A DNA stretch of 64,000 nt from Bacteroides intestinalis DSM 17393 (GCF_000172175.1 NZ_ABJL02000008.1:3038001-3102000), one strand, 5' to 3'; numbered from the stretch's first letter, positions 47,887 through 56,291 are shown. Made by a program: numbers and translations. The notes: generated from the sequence alone by a model not told the origin.

Positions 47887-49017
47887 ATGGAGCGTAAGAA
47901 AATTACATTCGACAGCTTTATCCGTGCTGTCATTCTCGGTGCTATCATCATTGGGGTATTAATGCTCCTGAAGCGATTGAGCGGCGTATTGCTTCCGTTC
48001 TTCCTTGCCTGGCTTATTGCTTATCTGATATACCCATTAGTAAGCTTCTTCCAGCATAAGCTACGGCTAAAAAACAGAATAATATCTATCTTTTGCGCCT
48101 TGCTTACTCTCACTGTTATAGGAAGCGTTGCGTTCTATCTGCTTGTGCCGCCCATGATTCAGGAATTCCTGCGGGTAAAGGATTTATTGATAGAATACTT
48201 CAGCACCACTCATACAGCAAGCAATGTCCCCACTACCCTCTCCGAATTTATCCGGCAAAATATTGACCTGCACATCTTAGAGCAAATGTTCAGCCAGGAG
48301 AATATATTGGATGCCCTTAAAGTAACCGTTCCTAAGTTATGGTCGCTTATATCGGAGTCTATCAACCTCTTATTCGGGTTCTTCACCGTCTTCCTTATCC
48401 TATTATATATAGTATTTATTCTGCTTGATTACGAAAGCATTTCCGAAGGCTGGGCACACCTGATGCCAAAGAAATATCGGAAAACAGTAACCGGCATACT
48501 GAATGATGTAAAAGACGGCATGAACAGATATTTCCGCGGACAGGCATTAGTAGCTTTGTGCGTAGGCATTCTATTCAGCATTGGCTTTCTGATTATTGAT
48601 TTCCCGCTAGCCATTGGTTTGGGATTATTCATCGGTGCACTGAATATGGTGCCCTACCTACAAATCATTGGTTTTGTCCCCACCATCATGCTTGCCATTC
48701 TGAAAGCTGCGGATACCGGTGATAATTTCTGGATCATCATAGCTTCGGCTGCCGCTGTATTCATAGTGGTACAAATCATACAAGATGGCTATCTCGTTCC
48801 TCGCATCATGGGAAAGATTACCGGTTTGAACCCAGCCATCATCCTGCTCTCTCTATCTATTTGGGGATCGTTAATGGGAATGTTGGGTATGATTATAGCT
48901 TTGCCGCTGACCACTCTAATGCTCTCCTATTATCAACGATACATCATTAATCAAGAAAATATTTATAAGACAGAAACCACTGAGGATCAACCAGTAGAAG
49001 GTATAGAAGAAAAATAA
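47887..49017 (+). CDS. AI-2E-family (UPF0118) permease
   Basis: 376 aa with about seven or eight hydrophobic segments. Motifs such as LLPFFLAWLIAYLIYPLVSFF at the start and IQDGYLVPRIMGKITGLNPAIILLSLSIWGSLMGMLGMIIALPL near the end define PF01594. Members transport various small solutes or ions; the AI-2 name should not be taken as the substrate. It probably shares the tdk transcript. Confidence 0.92.
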   Translation: MERKKITFDSFIRAVILGAIIIGVLMLLKRLSGVLLPFFLAWLIAYLIYPLVSFFQHKLRLKNRIISIFCALLTLTVIGSVAFYLLVPPMIQEFLRVKDLLIEYFSTTHTASNVPTTLSEFIRQNIDLHILEQMFSQENILDALKVTVPKLWSLISESINLLFGFFTVFLILLYIVFILLDYESISEGWAHLMPKKYRKTVTGILNDVKDGMNRYFRGQALVALCVGILFSIGFLIIDFPLAIGLGLFIGALNMVPYLQIIGFVPTIMLAILKAADTGDNFWIIIASAAAVFIVVQIIQDGYLVPRIMGKITGLNPAIILLSLSIWGSLMGMLGMIIALPLTTLMLSYYQRYIINQENIYKTETTEDQPVEGIEEK

Positions 49018-49040
49018 TGCAAACTTTTTTCCTCATATTC

Positions 49041-49071
49041 CTTGCAAATTAAATAAAAGTACCTATCTTTG
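49041..49071 (+). promoter_or_regulatory. promoter of tRNA-Lys
   Basis: CTTG (49041-49044), 19 bp, TATCTTTG (49064-49071): near-perfect Bacteroides promoter, 26 bp before the tRNA. Confidence 0.7.
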
Positions 49072-49097
49072 CACCCGCTTAACAGCAATAAAGGTTT

Positions 49098-49170
49098 GAT
49101 TCGCTAGCTCAGCAGGTAGAGCACAACACTTTTAATGTTGGGGTCCTGGGTTCGAGCCCCAGGCGGATCA
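49098..49170 (+). tRNA. tRNA-Lys (TTT anticodon)
   Basis: 73 nt cloverleaf: acceptor GATTCGC / GCGGATC with one G-U pair, D arm GCTCAGCAGGTAGAGC, anticodon arm CAACA-CTTTTAA-TGTTG with anticodon TTT, T arm with GGTTCGAGCCC, discriminator A. No CCA is encoded. Confidence 0.96.
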
Positions 49171-49206
49171 CTTAGAAGAAATGAAAATACTCCGACAAAC
49201 TAAGAC

Positions 49207-49239
49207 AAAGCTCTTTAAACCAGTGGTTTAAGGAGCTTT
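49207..49239 (+). terminator. terminator after tRNA-Lys
   Basis: AAGCTCTTTAAACCA / TGGTTTAAGGAGCTT (one G-U pair) with a very small loop, followed by TTTTTTC. Likely last element of the host chromosome before the conjugative element. Confidence 0.8.
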
Positions 49240-49295
49240 TTTCTTACCCGCCTACGACAGAAAAAAGACCTCAAAAAGCCACCCTGTGAAGATTA

Positions 49296-49347
49296 ATCGT
49301 TACTAATTCGTTACGGTTTTCCGTTACGATAAAAACCGTAACGAATT
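49296..49347. repeat. CGTTAC repeat cluster with 16-bp inverted repeat, probable integrase arm sites
   Basis: Perfect arms AATTCGTTACGGTTTT (49305-49320) and its complement (49332-49347) flank another CGTTAC; a further copy lies at 49298. Related TTACGG copies occur at 49399 and 49439, just before the integrase. Position next to the integrase suggests arm-type binding sites near the element end. Confidence 0.6.
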
Positions 49348-49414
49348 TATAGGTAAGTCGCTCATTTGTCGAATATTGGCAGTCGAAAGTCATAGCCGTT
49401 ACGGAATGAACAAA

Positions 49415-49424
49415 TTAACTTTGC
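49415..49424 (+). other. candidate attachment core near the integrase
   Basis: TTAACTTTGC resembles the TTTGC-containing core used by CTnDOT-type integrases. Without the other element end or an empty site this is only a candidate. Confidence 0.25.
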
Positions 49425-49444
49425 AACAAGAAAGGAGTTACGGT

Positions 49445-50704
49445 ATGAAATCGACATTCAAGACACTCTTCTATTTAAAGAAGAACGAACCGAAGAAAAA
49501 CGGTCATGTAGTAATAATGGTACGTATCACGGTGGACGGTGATCAGGTGCAATTCAGCAGCAAGTTGGATATACACCCCGATAACTGGGACACGAAAACG
49601 GGAAGAGCCGTCATCAACAAACAGAGTGCGGACAAGAAAGAAAACCTCAGGGTATCCTCACTTAACAAGACACTGGACGAGATACGTTCGGCCATCACCA
49701 TGCACTACACACGCATGATGAACGTGGACGGTTACGCACTGCCGGAAAAAATCAGGAACGCATTCCTGGGATTGGAGGAAAAGGAGAAAACACTCATCAG
49801 TTACTTCACCCAGCACAATGAACAGTATGCAAAGAAGGTCGGCAAGACTGCCACGCAAAAGACCTATTCCCGCTACGAACTGACCAAGCAGCGGATGATA
49901 GAGTTCTTGCAAAAGGAATACAAGTTGTCGGACATTCCCGTGAAGGAAATCACCGTCACCCACATCGAGAACTTCTACCTTTATTTGCGTCAGGAATGTG
50001 AGGTAAGCAACAATACCGCCATGAAATTTGTACAACGTTTCCATACGATACTGTTGTTTGCCCAGAAAAGCGGATTGAGCTTCATTGATCCCTTCGGGAA
50101 TTTCAGGTTCAATTTTGACAAGACCGACAGAGGGTATCTCACGCAGGAGGAAATTGACACGATCTATTATAAGGAGTTCAAATCAAAGCGGTTGGAACAC
50201 GTGCGTGACGCTTTCATCTTTAGCTGTTATACCGGTTTGCCCTACTGTGACATCTATACGCTTTCAAGCGAGGACATAAAGATCGGGGTGGACGGCAAGA
50301 AGTGGATTATGAAAGACAGGGGTAAAACCGGCGTGGAATCATTCATTCCCCTACTGCAAATACCGTTGGATATTCTCGCCAAATACGAGGGCAAGTTGAA
50401 AGATGGAAGATTGCTTCCGGTAATCAGTAACCAGAAGATGAATGAATATTTGGCGGAGATAGCCGCAATTTGCCAAATCAACAAACGGATCACCTACCAT
50501 CTCGCCCGGCATTCGTTCGCCACGGAAATCTGCCTTACCAAAGGCGTTCCCATTGAAAGCGTATCCAAGATGCTCGGACACACCAACATTCAGACCACAC
50601 AGATTTATGCCCGTGTGGTGGACAGAAAGTTGAGCCATGACATGAATATGCTGGATCGAAAACTAAAAAATATGCAAAAAGGTACGACGCAAAACGCTGT
50701 ATGA
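49445..50704 (+). CDS. IntDOT-type tyrosine recombinase, element integrase
   Basis: 419 aa from the ATG at 49445, which follows AAGGAG; a frame extension to 49376 is rejected. The N-terminus MKSTFKTLFYLKKNEPKKNG and arm domain match CTnDOT-family integrases. Catalytic residues: His352 and Arg355 (YHLARH), His379 (LGHTN), Tyr388 (TTQIYAR). The position of the first catalytic Arg carries Pro266 (CYTGLPYCDI); lack of this Arg is also a feature of IntDOT. It catalyses integration and excision of the conjugative element. Repeats at 49296-49347 are probable binding sites. Confidence 0.92.
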   Translation: MKSTFKTLFYLKKNEPKKNGHVVIMVRITVDGDQVQFSSKLDIHPDNWDTKTGRAVINKQSADKKENLRVSSLNKTLDEIRSAITMHYTRMMNVDGYALPEKIRNAFLGLEEKEKTLISYFTQHNEQYAKKVGKTATQKTYSRYELTKQRMIEFLQKEYKLSDIPVKEITVTHIENFYLYLRQECEVSNNTAMKFVQRFHTILLFAQKSGLSFIDPFGNFRFNFDKTDRGYLTQEEIDTIYYKEFKSKRLEHVRDAFIFSCYTGLPYCDIYTLSSEDIKIGVDGKKWIMKDRGKTGVESFIPLLQIPLDILAKYEGKLKDGRLLPVISNQKMNEYLAEIAAICQINKRITYHLARHSFATEICLTKGVPIESVSKMLGHTNIQTTQIYARVVDRKLSHDMNMLDRKLKNMQKGTTQNAV

Positions 50705-50750
50705 ATAAACAAATCATTATATTGTCACACCATTTAAAAAACAACGCCTT

Positions 50751-51164
50751 ATGGAAAATAGAGGATACATCACCATCACCGGTTTGGAAAACAAGGATGA
50801 ACAACCCATCGTCAGTGTAAAGATAGAGAACGGCAACGTATGGATGACCAAGCACGAACTTGCCCGTCTGTTCGGAGTGTTCGTTCAGACAATAGACGCC
50901 AATGTGCGCTCCATCCTCAAATCCCGCCTGCTTTACGACGGCGACGTGACCATAACCGAGAAACAGGACAAAAGCATTGTTACCTATTATAATCTGGAAG
51001 CGATCATATTTCTCAGCTTCCGCATCAACACCTATTGCACGAAGCTGTTTCGTGAGTGGGTACTCAACTCCCTGTGCGAGTACAAACGCCTGCAAGAGAA
51101 AAAGCCCGAAGTCCTTGTTGTTTTCCATCCCGACAGCAACCGGACTACCATTTCTTATAACTAA
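50751..51164 (+). CDS. RhuM-like protein
   Basis: 137 aa. The pattern VWMTKHELARLFGVFVQTIDANVRSILKSRLL is a helix-turn-helix-like segment, and ITEKQDKSIVTYYNLEAIIFLSFRINTYCTKLFREWV is typical of RhuM-family proteins found in islands and conjugative elements. Function unclear; DNA binding plausible. It begins 46 bp after the integrase and is followed by a terminator. Confidence 0.75.
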   Translation: MENRGYITITGLENKDEQPIVSVKIENGNVWMTKHELARLFGVFVQTIDANVRSILKSRLLYDGDVTITEKQDKSIVTYYNLEAIIFLSFRINTYCTKLFREWVLNSLCEYKRLQEKKPEVLVVFHPDSNRTTISYN

Positions 51165-51188
51165 CGTGCATAGAAACCTGTAAATAGC

Positions 51189-51222
51189 GAGCCTTACCCG
51201 AAAATCCAACGGGCAAGGCCTC
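51189..51222 (+). terminator. terminator after the RhuM-like gene
   Basis: GAGCCTTACCCG / CGGGCAAGGCCTC with one bulge and one mismatch, followed by TTTTTCTC. Confidence 0.65.
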
Positions 51223-51265
51223 TTTTTCTCCCGAAATTTCTATCTTTACGCCAAATAACAATGTC

Positions 51266-52186
51266 ATGATAGAAAACCTCACCATATCCGTATCCTTCAG
51301 CGAGGTGGAGGAAGCCCATATCAGCAACTATTTTCGCCTTTCCGAAATGTCCGGCGAGTTTCTGATTATCCAAAGGTCTGACAATACCTTCTACTTCCTT
51401 TGCACCAATAACTGTGACATCGTGAGCATCTGCCAATCTTTTGATTGGTATATTGTATCAAAAGACACTTTCAATGACCACCTGATAATCGGCATTGGTT
51501 TATCGGATAAAGAAAGTATCAACGGAGAACTCTATCGGGTACAGGATGAAACCACGCTCACCCTTTGGCGTGATATACTCCACTTTACTTTCGAGAGCGA
51601 TTTCGTGCGCCGGTTCTTCCCATACAATACCCATTTCAAAGGCAAGATGCGTATCGACGGAGCCTTGTGTTTCTATATCCACGATTATTACCCGACCAGA
51701 TGCAAGGACATATCGGTATCTGACAGAAAGACGAGCAATCTGGTATTTAGATTTAAAGAAGGACGACAAGCAGCCCTTGTCGCCAAGATCTTCTCGCTTT
51801 GTATCGCCCGGATGCCGTTCTTTAAGGAGAAAGCCGCCAACGCCGTGCTGATCCCCATACCAGCGGCAACCCGTGAACGGAACATCACCCGCTTCGCCCG
51901 TTTTTGCAGCCTTCTCTCACGTCGGCTTAAAGTCGTGGACGGATTTCGTGCCACATGGATAAAAGAAGACCGTGAGCAGATGAAAGGAACTCACGGACAA
52001 GACAAGTTATCCAACTTGATCTTTCACCCCGATTATTTTAAAGGCCGGGACGTATTTTTAATAGATGACATTATCTCTTCCGGCGAGAACTTCACGCAAA
52101 TGAAACGAAAACTGATACAACTCGGTGCAAAATCCGTTACCGGTTTGTTTTTAGGTAAAACAATAAAGTCTGAAAATCAAAAGTAA
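51266..52186 (+). CDS. phosphoribosyltransferase-like protein of the element
   Basis: 306 aa. The C-terminal half has a PRPP-binding loop VFLIDDIISSGENFTQMKRKLIQLGAKSVTGLFLGKT and an upstream NAVLIPIPAATRERNITRFARFCSLLSRRL, the ComF-like phosphoribosyltransferase layout. The N-terminal ~150 residues are not recognised. The substrate is not known, and a regulatory rather than metabolic role is possible. A -7-like TATCTTTA lies 17 bp upstream. The next gene follows after one base, so they form a pair. Confidence 0.8.
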   Translation: MIENLTISVSFSEVEEAHISNYFRLSEMSGEFLIIQRSDNTFYFLCTNNCDIVSICQSFDWYIVSKDTFNDHLIIGIGLSDKESINGELYRVQDETTLTLWRDILHFTFESDFVRRFFPYNTHFKGKMRIDGALCFYIHDYYPTRCKDISVSDRKTSNLVFRFKEGRQAALVAKIFSLCIARMPFFKEKAANAVLIPIPAATRERNITRFARFCSLLSRRLKVVDGFRATWIKEDREQMKGTHGQDKLSNLIFHPDYFKGRDVFLIDDIISSGENFTQMKRKLIQLGAKSVTGLFLGKTIKSENQK

Positions 52187-52187
52187 T

Positions 52188-52562
52188 ATGACAATCAAGA
52201 AATCCCAAATCGAAAAATGGATAGCCGCCCAAAAGAGACACCGGCTATCGGACACCCATGTACAAATGGCCCGTGAACTTGGACTCAATCCCGATAAACT
52301 CGGCAAGATAGACAACCACCGGCAAGAACCGTGGAAAGCCCCCTTACCGGAATTTATAGAAGAGATCTTCTATAAACGTTTCAAAAAGGAACGTCCTGAT
52401 GTAGTAAAGCCCCTAAAGCAAATCCTTAAAGAACAGGAAATAAAGACTAAAACCAAAAAGAAGGAAAAAGAAATACGGCGTAAAGAGCGTGAACAGGAAC
52501 AGATTAATAACGGAACAGATGAAGTTCTTACATTTCAATCCCCAACCCCAATAACGGAATAA
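52188..52562 (+). CDS. small basic protein paired with the phosphoribosyltransferase
   Basis: 124 aa, no signal peptide. The N-terminal half (WIAAQKRHRLSDTHVQMARELGLNPDKLGKIDNHRQEPWKAPLPEFIEEIFYKRF) is conserved in conjugative elements as far as I recall. The C-terminal third is a Lys/Glu-rich helix (KTKTKKKEKEIRRKEREQEQ). It starts one base after the phosphoribosyltransferase stop, implying translational coupling and joint function. Function unknown. Confidence 0.7.
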   Translation: MTIKKSQIEKWIAAQKRHRLSDTHVQMARELGLNPDKLGKIDNHRQEPWKAPLPEFIEEIFYKRFKKERPDVVKPLKQILKEQEIKTKTKKKEKEIRRKEREQEQINNGTDEVLTFQSPTPITE

Positions 52563-52644
52563 AAGCCACATTATTATCAGTAGAAAGAACGTTCCCATTC
52601 TTCCGGAACCGGAACAATCTTTCATCCATACAAAACCGCAGAAA

Positions 52645-52700
52645 AGTGTTGTACAAACAAGCGCGATGAATCACACATTGGACAGTACAACACCTTTCTT
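52645..52700 (+). terminator. possible terminator after the phosphoribosyltransferase pair
   Basis: GTGTTGTAC / GTACAACAC stem around a 30-nt loop, followed by CTTTCTTTTTT. Confidence 0.5.
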
Positions 52701-52748
52701 TTTTCCGGTTTTGAAATAGGAAGGCTTTTATTATATCGCTCTGTTTTT

Positions 52749-53021
52749 TTACTCTCTGATCTCCTCAAAGGCAGTATCTATCACATCATAGTGATCACCG
52801 TCATTAACACTCAATGCAGCCACAAGGCTGTTCAATGTCCGAACTGCGTCCAAACGCTTTTCCACATCACTTTCATCCGGATTGCTCAAGACATCTATCG
52901 CACAGGTCAAATGCCCTTTCATCTCTTGCAATGTAGATAGACTCTGAATGGGAAACAGATAGAAAAGCCCATCTTCTGAAGACCGGACTACTCCTTTCAG
53001 GGGAGTCGATTGTAAATCCAT
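52749..53021 (-). CDS. small acidic protein of unknown function
   Basis: 90 aa, no signal peptide, predicted mostly helical (SLSTLQEMKGHLTCAIDVLSNPDESDVEKRLDAVRTLNSLVAAL). It is acidic at the C-terminus. It stands alone on the minus strand and is bounded by the structured region at 53022-53587. I do not recognise a family. Confidence 0.6.
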   Translation of the reverse strand: MDLQSTPLKGVVRSSEDGLFYLFPIQSLSTLQEMKGHLTCAIDVLSNPDESDVEKRLDAVRTLNSLVAALSVNDGDHYDVIDTAFEEIRE

Positions 53022-53067
53022 AACAATAACGTTAGTATATTAAATTGACGTAACGCTGCCAGTCACA

Positions 53068-53181
53068 AGTCCAAAGCATCGCCAAACGCTCAATACAGAG
53101 TGAACCGACAGGTTACGTCAAAGTATATAACCTACCCGGTTCATTTACCTCTGTATTTTTGAAATTGGCGATTTCTGGACT
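53068..53181. repeat. imperfect 114-bp inverted repeat
   Basis: Complementary blocks in mirror order: AGTCCA / TGGACT, ATCGCCAA / TTGGCGAT, AATACAGAG / CTCTGTATT, TGAACCG / CGGTTCA. The repeat pairing across 114 bp is unlikely by chance. Confidence 0.65.
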
Positions 53182-53422
53182 ACGGTAAACGAACACATTA
53201 CACGATGCTATTTGCAGCGCTAACACAAAGGTAGAATTTTTTCGTATTAATCATCGCTTTATGTATAAGGGATTTATAACACAACGATTTTAAGCAAAGT
53301 TTAAGGCTAACTTCCTTCGGGGTATTTCTCTCACTGTTTTCAGTAGCCATCACTCCACATTTAAAGCAAAGGAACGAATTAAACTAACTTATTCAAGTGC
53401 AAAGGTACTTCGGGTTCTTAAC

Positions 53423-53515
53423 GGAAAAACAAGGTCAAGCCGTTCCGGTTTTGAAAAAAATCTTCCCTGCGCCATAAATGGCACGAGGTATTTTTTCCAA
53501 AAACCTTGTTTTTCC
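53423..53515. repeat. imperfect 93-bp inverted repeat
   Basis: Outer arms GGAAAAACAAGGT / ACCTTGTTTTTCC, inner GGTTTTGAAAAAA / TTTTTTCCAAAA, and a central GCCAT / ATGGC. Confidence 0.6.
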
Positions 53516-53587
53516 TGAACCCTACCTTTTGACGCACATGAAATAAGTCAGCTCAACTCGTCAATGCATAAAAAAAATGTCGTGATT

Positions 53588-53851
53588 ATGAAAACAGCAA
53601 GAGAAATACATAACGGAAATAAGAACAGACTCAATCTGCCTCTGCATAAATTGTTTGGCTGGTCGGTTCGGCTCATTCTTTCAGGCTTCTGTTGGAGTCT
53701 GTACGGTGGCAGTCTTTTGGCGTGGTTTATCGGTCTGTGGCTCGTAAAAGAACTGATAACGGACGTGATCCGCTTCGCATGGGGTTATCTGGTTTCCATT
53801 CTTTCCTTTGCTGTCGTAGTCGGGATTATCATTTGGTTATTAATACTTTAA
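53588..53851 (+). CDS. small membrane protein
   Basis: 87 aa from Met9 of the open frame (53588). Two strongly hydrophobic stretches (LFGWSVRLILSGFCWSLYGG...WFIGLWLV and WGYLVSILSFAVVVGIIIWLLIL) indicate at least two membrane segments. No known domain. It starts the + strand accessory operon and ends 11 bp before the SLOG-type gene. Confidence 0.6.
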   Translation: MKTAREIHNGNKNRLNLPLHKLFGWSVRLILSGFCWSLYGGSLLAWFIGLWLVKELITDVIRFAWGYLVSILSFAVVVGIIIWLLIL

Positions 53852-53862
53852 TACACACAGTT

Positions 53863-54351
53863 ATGACAATGGATATTACAAAATCAGTAGCGTTCACCGG
53901 ACACCGTTCAGAGCGTATCCTCCAAGTCCGTATGCTGTATCTTTATCTGGATATAGTTTCGCAAGTGAAAAGGTTGTATAGTCTGGGCTATCGTTACTTT
54001 CTAAGCGGAATGGCGGAAGGCTTCGATTTGCTTGCAGCCCAAGCGGTAACTGCCCTTAAAGCGGAATACACGGACATTCGACTCATTGCCGTTGTGCCGT
54101 TCAGCCGGCAGTCAAACAGATACCGGCCGGAGAACAAGTCCTTATACGACCGGATAATGAAAACTGCCGATGAAACGGTCATTCTCCGAGAAGATTACCG
54201 CAAAGGCTGCTTCCACCACAGGAACGACTACCTGATTGACAACTCCGAGATTGTTTTAGCCTATTGGGACAAGCAGCCCTATGGCGGTACTTATTATACC
54301 GTAGGAAAAGCACGGATGGTGAACAGAATCATTATAAATCTTTATAAATAA
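53863..54351 (+). CDS. DUF1273 / SLOG-family protein
   Basis: 162 aa from the ATG at 53863; a longer frame from 53692 overlaps the previous gene and is rejected. VAFTGHRSERI, YFLSGMAEGFDLLAAQAV, IAVVPFSRQSNRY and NSEIVLAYWDKQPYGGTYYTVGKA are the conserved blocks of the DUF1273 group of the SLOG (DprA/LOG-like) nucleotide-binding superfamily. Role in conjugative elements unknown. Confidence 0.85.
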   Translation: MTMDITKSVAFTGHRSERILQVRMLYLYLDIVSQVKRLYSLGYRYFLSGMAEGFDLLAAQAVTALKAEYTDIRLIAVVPFSRQSNRYRPENKSLYDRIMKTADETVILREDYRKGCFHHRNDYLIDNSEIVLAYWDKQPYGGTYYTVGKARMVNRIIINLYK

Positions 54352-54357
54352 AGCCTT

Positions 54358-54576
54358 ATGAAACGATACAGCAGGACTGTCGCACAGCAGTGCAGATATT
54401 ACGAGGTAAGCAACATTTTCGAGTACATGGTGGAAACCTACCTGAACGGCAACATCACCACCTTTGGAGAGCTTTACCAGGAATTGTGCAAAGAAGCGAG
54501 AAAAGATTTTATCGATTTCCTTCTCAGTGAGGTGGAGCCGATATACTGGAGAGAGATTTTGAAAATGACTGTCTAA
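54358..54576 (+). CDS. small protein of unknown function
   Basis: 72 aa, no signal peptide, helical. It reads YEVSNIFEYMVETYLNGNITTFGELYQELCKEARKDFIDFLL. It lies 6 bp after the SLOG-type gene in the same accessory operon. Not recognised. Confidence 0.6.
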   Translation: MKRYSRTVAQQCRYYEVSNIFEYMVETYLNGNITTFGELYQELCKEARKDFIDFLLSEVEPIYWREILKMTV

Positions 54577-54594
54577 TGAATAAATCAGAAAAAT

Positions 54595-54852
54595 ATGAAC
54601 GTAACGTTTGAAACCACAATTTGTGCATGGGATGAAAAAATCCCTGCACTCCTTATCCGACTGGTAAACACCCTTCTCTTTTGCCGGACAGAAGAGGAAC
54701 TCCGTCAATCCATTAACAAACTTCGGGAAACGGCCGAACTGGACGAGTTTTTCACCTACGGCTACGGCTCACACCATTTCTGGTGCAACCAGCGCATTTC
54801 CAAAGGAAGTATGCAGTTCATCCAAAGCCGGTTATTCATTGCAACATTTTAA
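54595..54852 (+). CDS. small protein of unknown function
   Basis: 85 aa. No domain recognised; helical with an aromatic-rich end (DEFFTYGYGSHHFWCNQRIS). Same operon, 18 bp after the previous gene. Confidence 0.55.
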   Translation: MNVTFETTICAWDEKIPALLIRLVNTLLFCRTEEELRQSINKLRETAELDEFFTYGYGSHHFWCNQRISKGSMQFIQSRLFIATF

Positions 54853-54872
54853 CCCTCTAATACATAAATGAT

Positions 54873-55460
54873 ATGAAACCAATATCCCAAATGACACGAG
54901 AAGAGAAATTGCAGGAGATTGTAGAGTACAACCCTTGCAGGGTAGAGCGTAGTGCAGTCCTCCGTTACTTGTTGGCAGTACGCCGTAATGACACGGAACA
55001 AATCGCTTATTTCGAGAGTTTTGGCAAGAGTGTACGACATATCATACTCAATGTACGCACGTATGAAAGAGGGATGATTTTCGGTTATGTCGGCAAGCAG
55101 TTCAACGAACACGGTTGGATAAATGGCATGTTGCCGATAATAGAGGAAATCAAGTTAGACACCTTCAACACGATCCATATCGGGCAATCCGTTGACGGGA
55201 CGTATGCGGTAGCCATCGACTGGTGTACCGGCACAGCCGGAGGCGGTAGCCACCCGTCCGTTTGGGATGAACCTGTCAGAGATTATAAGGAAGCTGTCCG
55301 ACAAGGAATCCTTCTGTTGGAGCGACAATACAACAAAGCGGAACGTTGGTCTGTTTCCGACAGAAGCAATTACAACCCAAAGGTTATCCGCAGTCTGAAA
55401 GGAAAACTGTTGGAAATCAAGCGGAAATACACACAGCCCCGACAGTTAAGTCTGTTTTAA
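54873..55460 (+). CDS. conjugative-element protein of unknown function
   Basis: 195 aa, no signal peptide. Motif-like regions are IHIGQSVDGTYAVAIDWCTGTAGGGSHPSVWDEPV and a C-terminal LLEIKRKYTQPRQLSLF; the ending QLSLF resembles a beta-clamp-binding motif (inference). It lies 20 bp after the previous gene in the operon. Confidence 0.65.
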   Translation: MKPISQMTREEKLQEIVEYNPCRVERSAVLRYLLAVRRNDTEQIAYFESFGKSVRHIILNVRTYERGMIFGYVGKQFNEHGWINGMLPIIEEIKLDTFNTIHIGQSVDGTYAVAIDWCTGTAGGGSHPSVWDEPVRDYKEAVRQGILLLERQYNKAERWSVSDRSNYNPKVIRSLKGKLLEIKRKYTQPRQLSLF

Positions 55461-55487
55461 TATTCACGAACTATAAAATCATAAGTT

Positions 55488-55706
55488 ATGGCAACAAAAA
55501 TGAACGAGAACGGAGTTTCAACCTGCAAGACGGGTGAGAAATATGAAAAATTCCAAATGACCGTAGGACGGAAAAGGCGCACGTTCTATCACTATGATTA
55601 TAGGGATACGGCAGACAACGAACTTTTCTCCTGTGTGAAGCCCACATTGGAAGAGTGCAGGCGACAATGCAACGAGTGGCTTAAAAAGAAAGAGGACAAG
55701 AAATAA
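55488..55706 (+). CDS. DUF3873-like small protein
   Basis: 72 aa. NGVSTCKTGEKYEKF followed by HYDYRDTADNELFSCVKPTLEECRRQCNEWL matches the DUF3873 family found near the tra genes of CTnDOT-like elements. Function unknown. Last gene of the + operon before the convergent tra operon. Confidence 0.75.
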   Translation: MATKMNENGVSTCKTGEKYEKFQMTVGRKRRTFYHYDYRDTADNELFSCVKPTLEECRRQCNEWLKKKEDKK

Positions 55707-55716
55707 TACAGGAACA

Positions 55717-55754
55717 AGCTCCCCTTACCGGAATGGAAACCGGTAAGGGGAGCT
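55717..55754. terminator. hairpin between convergent operons
   Basis: Perfect 15-bp stem AGCTCCCCTTACCGG / CCGGTAAGGGGAGCT with an 8-nt loop. T content after the stem is modest on both strands. Confidence 0.65.
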
Positions 55755-55829
55755 ATCTTATTAGATTTTCATTCAGTTTCTCTACTCAGCGTTATCGCTG
55801 CTTTTTTTTCGGGGTATATCCGGCATAAA

Positions 55830-56276
55830 TCATTCGGTATCCTCCTTTTCATCTTCCGCTTCATTATTAAAGGCAAAAGACTTTTGCACAACCTGACCGA
55901 AGGAATCAAGAATGTAAATGTCTATTTTCTGCTGGTCTGTGCCAAATGACCTGTAATAGAGCCTGAATGTTTCTTCCGGTAACAGATACAGGTCGTTCGG
56001 CAACAAAACCGTACCGTTCTCCATGCGAAGCTCCCCTTTGCCTGTCGGTTGGAAGTACCTGATGAAGTATTTGGTGTCCTGATACTCGCCGCTTCTTACG
56101 AGCTGACAACGGATTTCCGCTTCCTCGCCCTTTACGATTGTCGTCTGCACCGGCAAGGTCGCCAGATCAAACTCATACATCTGCTGAACGTCCAATTTGT
56201 CAGAACAGGCGGTCATATATAACAAGGCTACCAGCATACCACCTGCTATAATCATGCTTTCAATCATCTTTTTCAT
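55830..56276 (-). CDS. traQ: conjugal transfer protein TraQ (DUF3872)
   Basis: 148 aa. Lipobox LYMTAC (Cys24) with SDKLDVQQMYEFDLATLPVQTTIVKGEEAEIRCQLVRSGEY, the DUF3872/TraQ pattern, and an Ig-like fold. It is the last gene of the tra operon here; 15 bp after traO. In CTnDOT a traP primase gene usually lies between O and Q, and it is missing here. Likely an envelope protein of the mating apparatus. Confidence 0.85.
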   Translation of the reverse strand: MKKMIESMIIAGGMLVALLYMTACSDKLDVQQMYEFDLATLPVQTTIVKGEEAEIRCQLVRSGEYQDTKYFIRYFQPTGKGELRMENGTVLLPNDLYLLPEETFRLYYRSFGTDQQKIDIYILDSFGQVVQKSFAFNNEAEDEKEDTE

Positions 56277-56291
56277 TCTATTATTGTTTTA

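Larger units (their letters stand above)
53022..53587. other. structured non-coding region of the conjugative element
   Basis: 566 bp without a gene. It holds two large imperfect inverted repeats (53068-53181 and 53423-53515) and a smaller pair TTGACGTAAC / GTTACGTCAA (53045-53054, 53112-53121). Candidates are regulatory RNA, a transfer-related site or a replication site. Confidence 0.55.

Noticed and set aside
49098..49170. tRNA-Lys as the integration target of the conjugative element
   Set aside because: The integrase is nearby, but a terminator follows the tRNA intact and no duplicated tRNA end is visible in the window; the CTnDOT family does not typically use tRNA genes.
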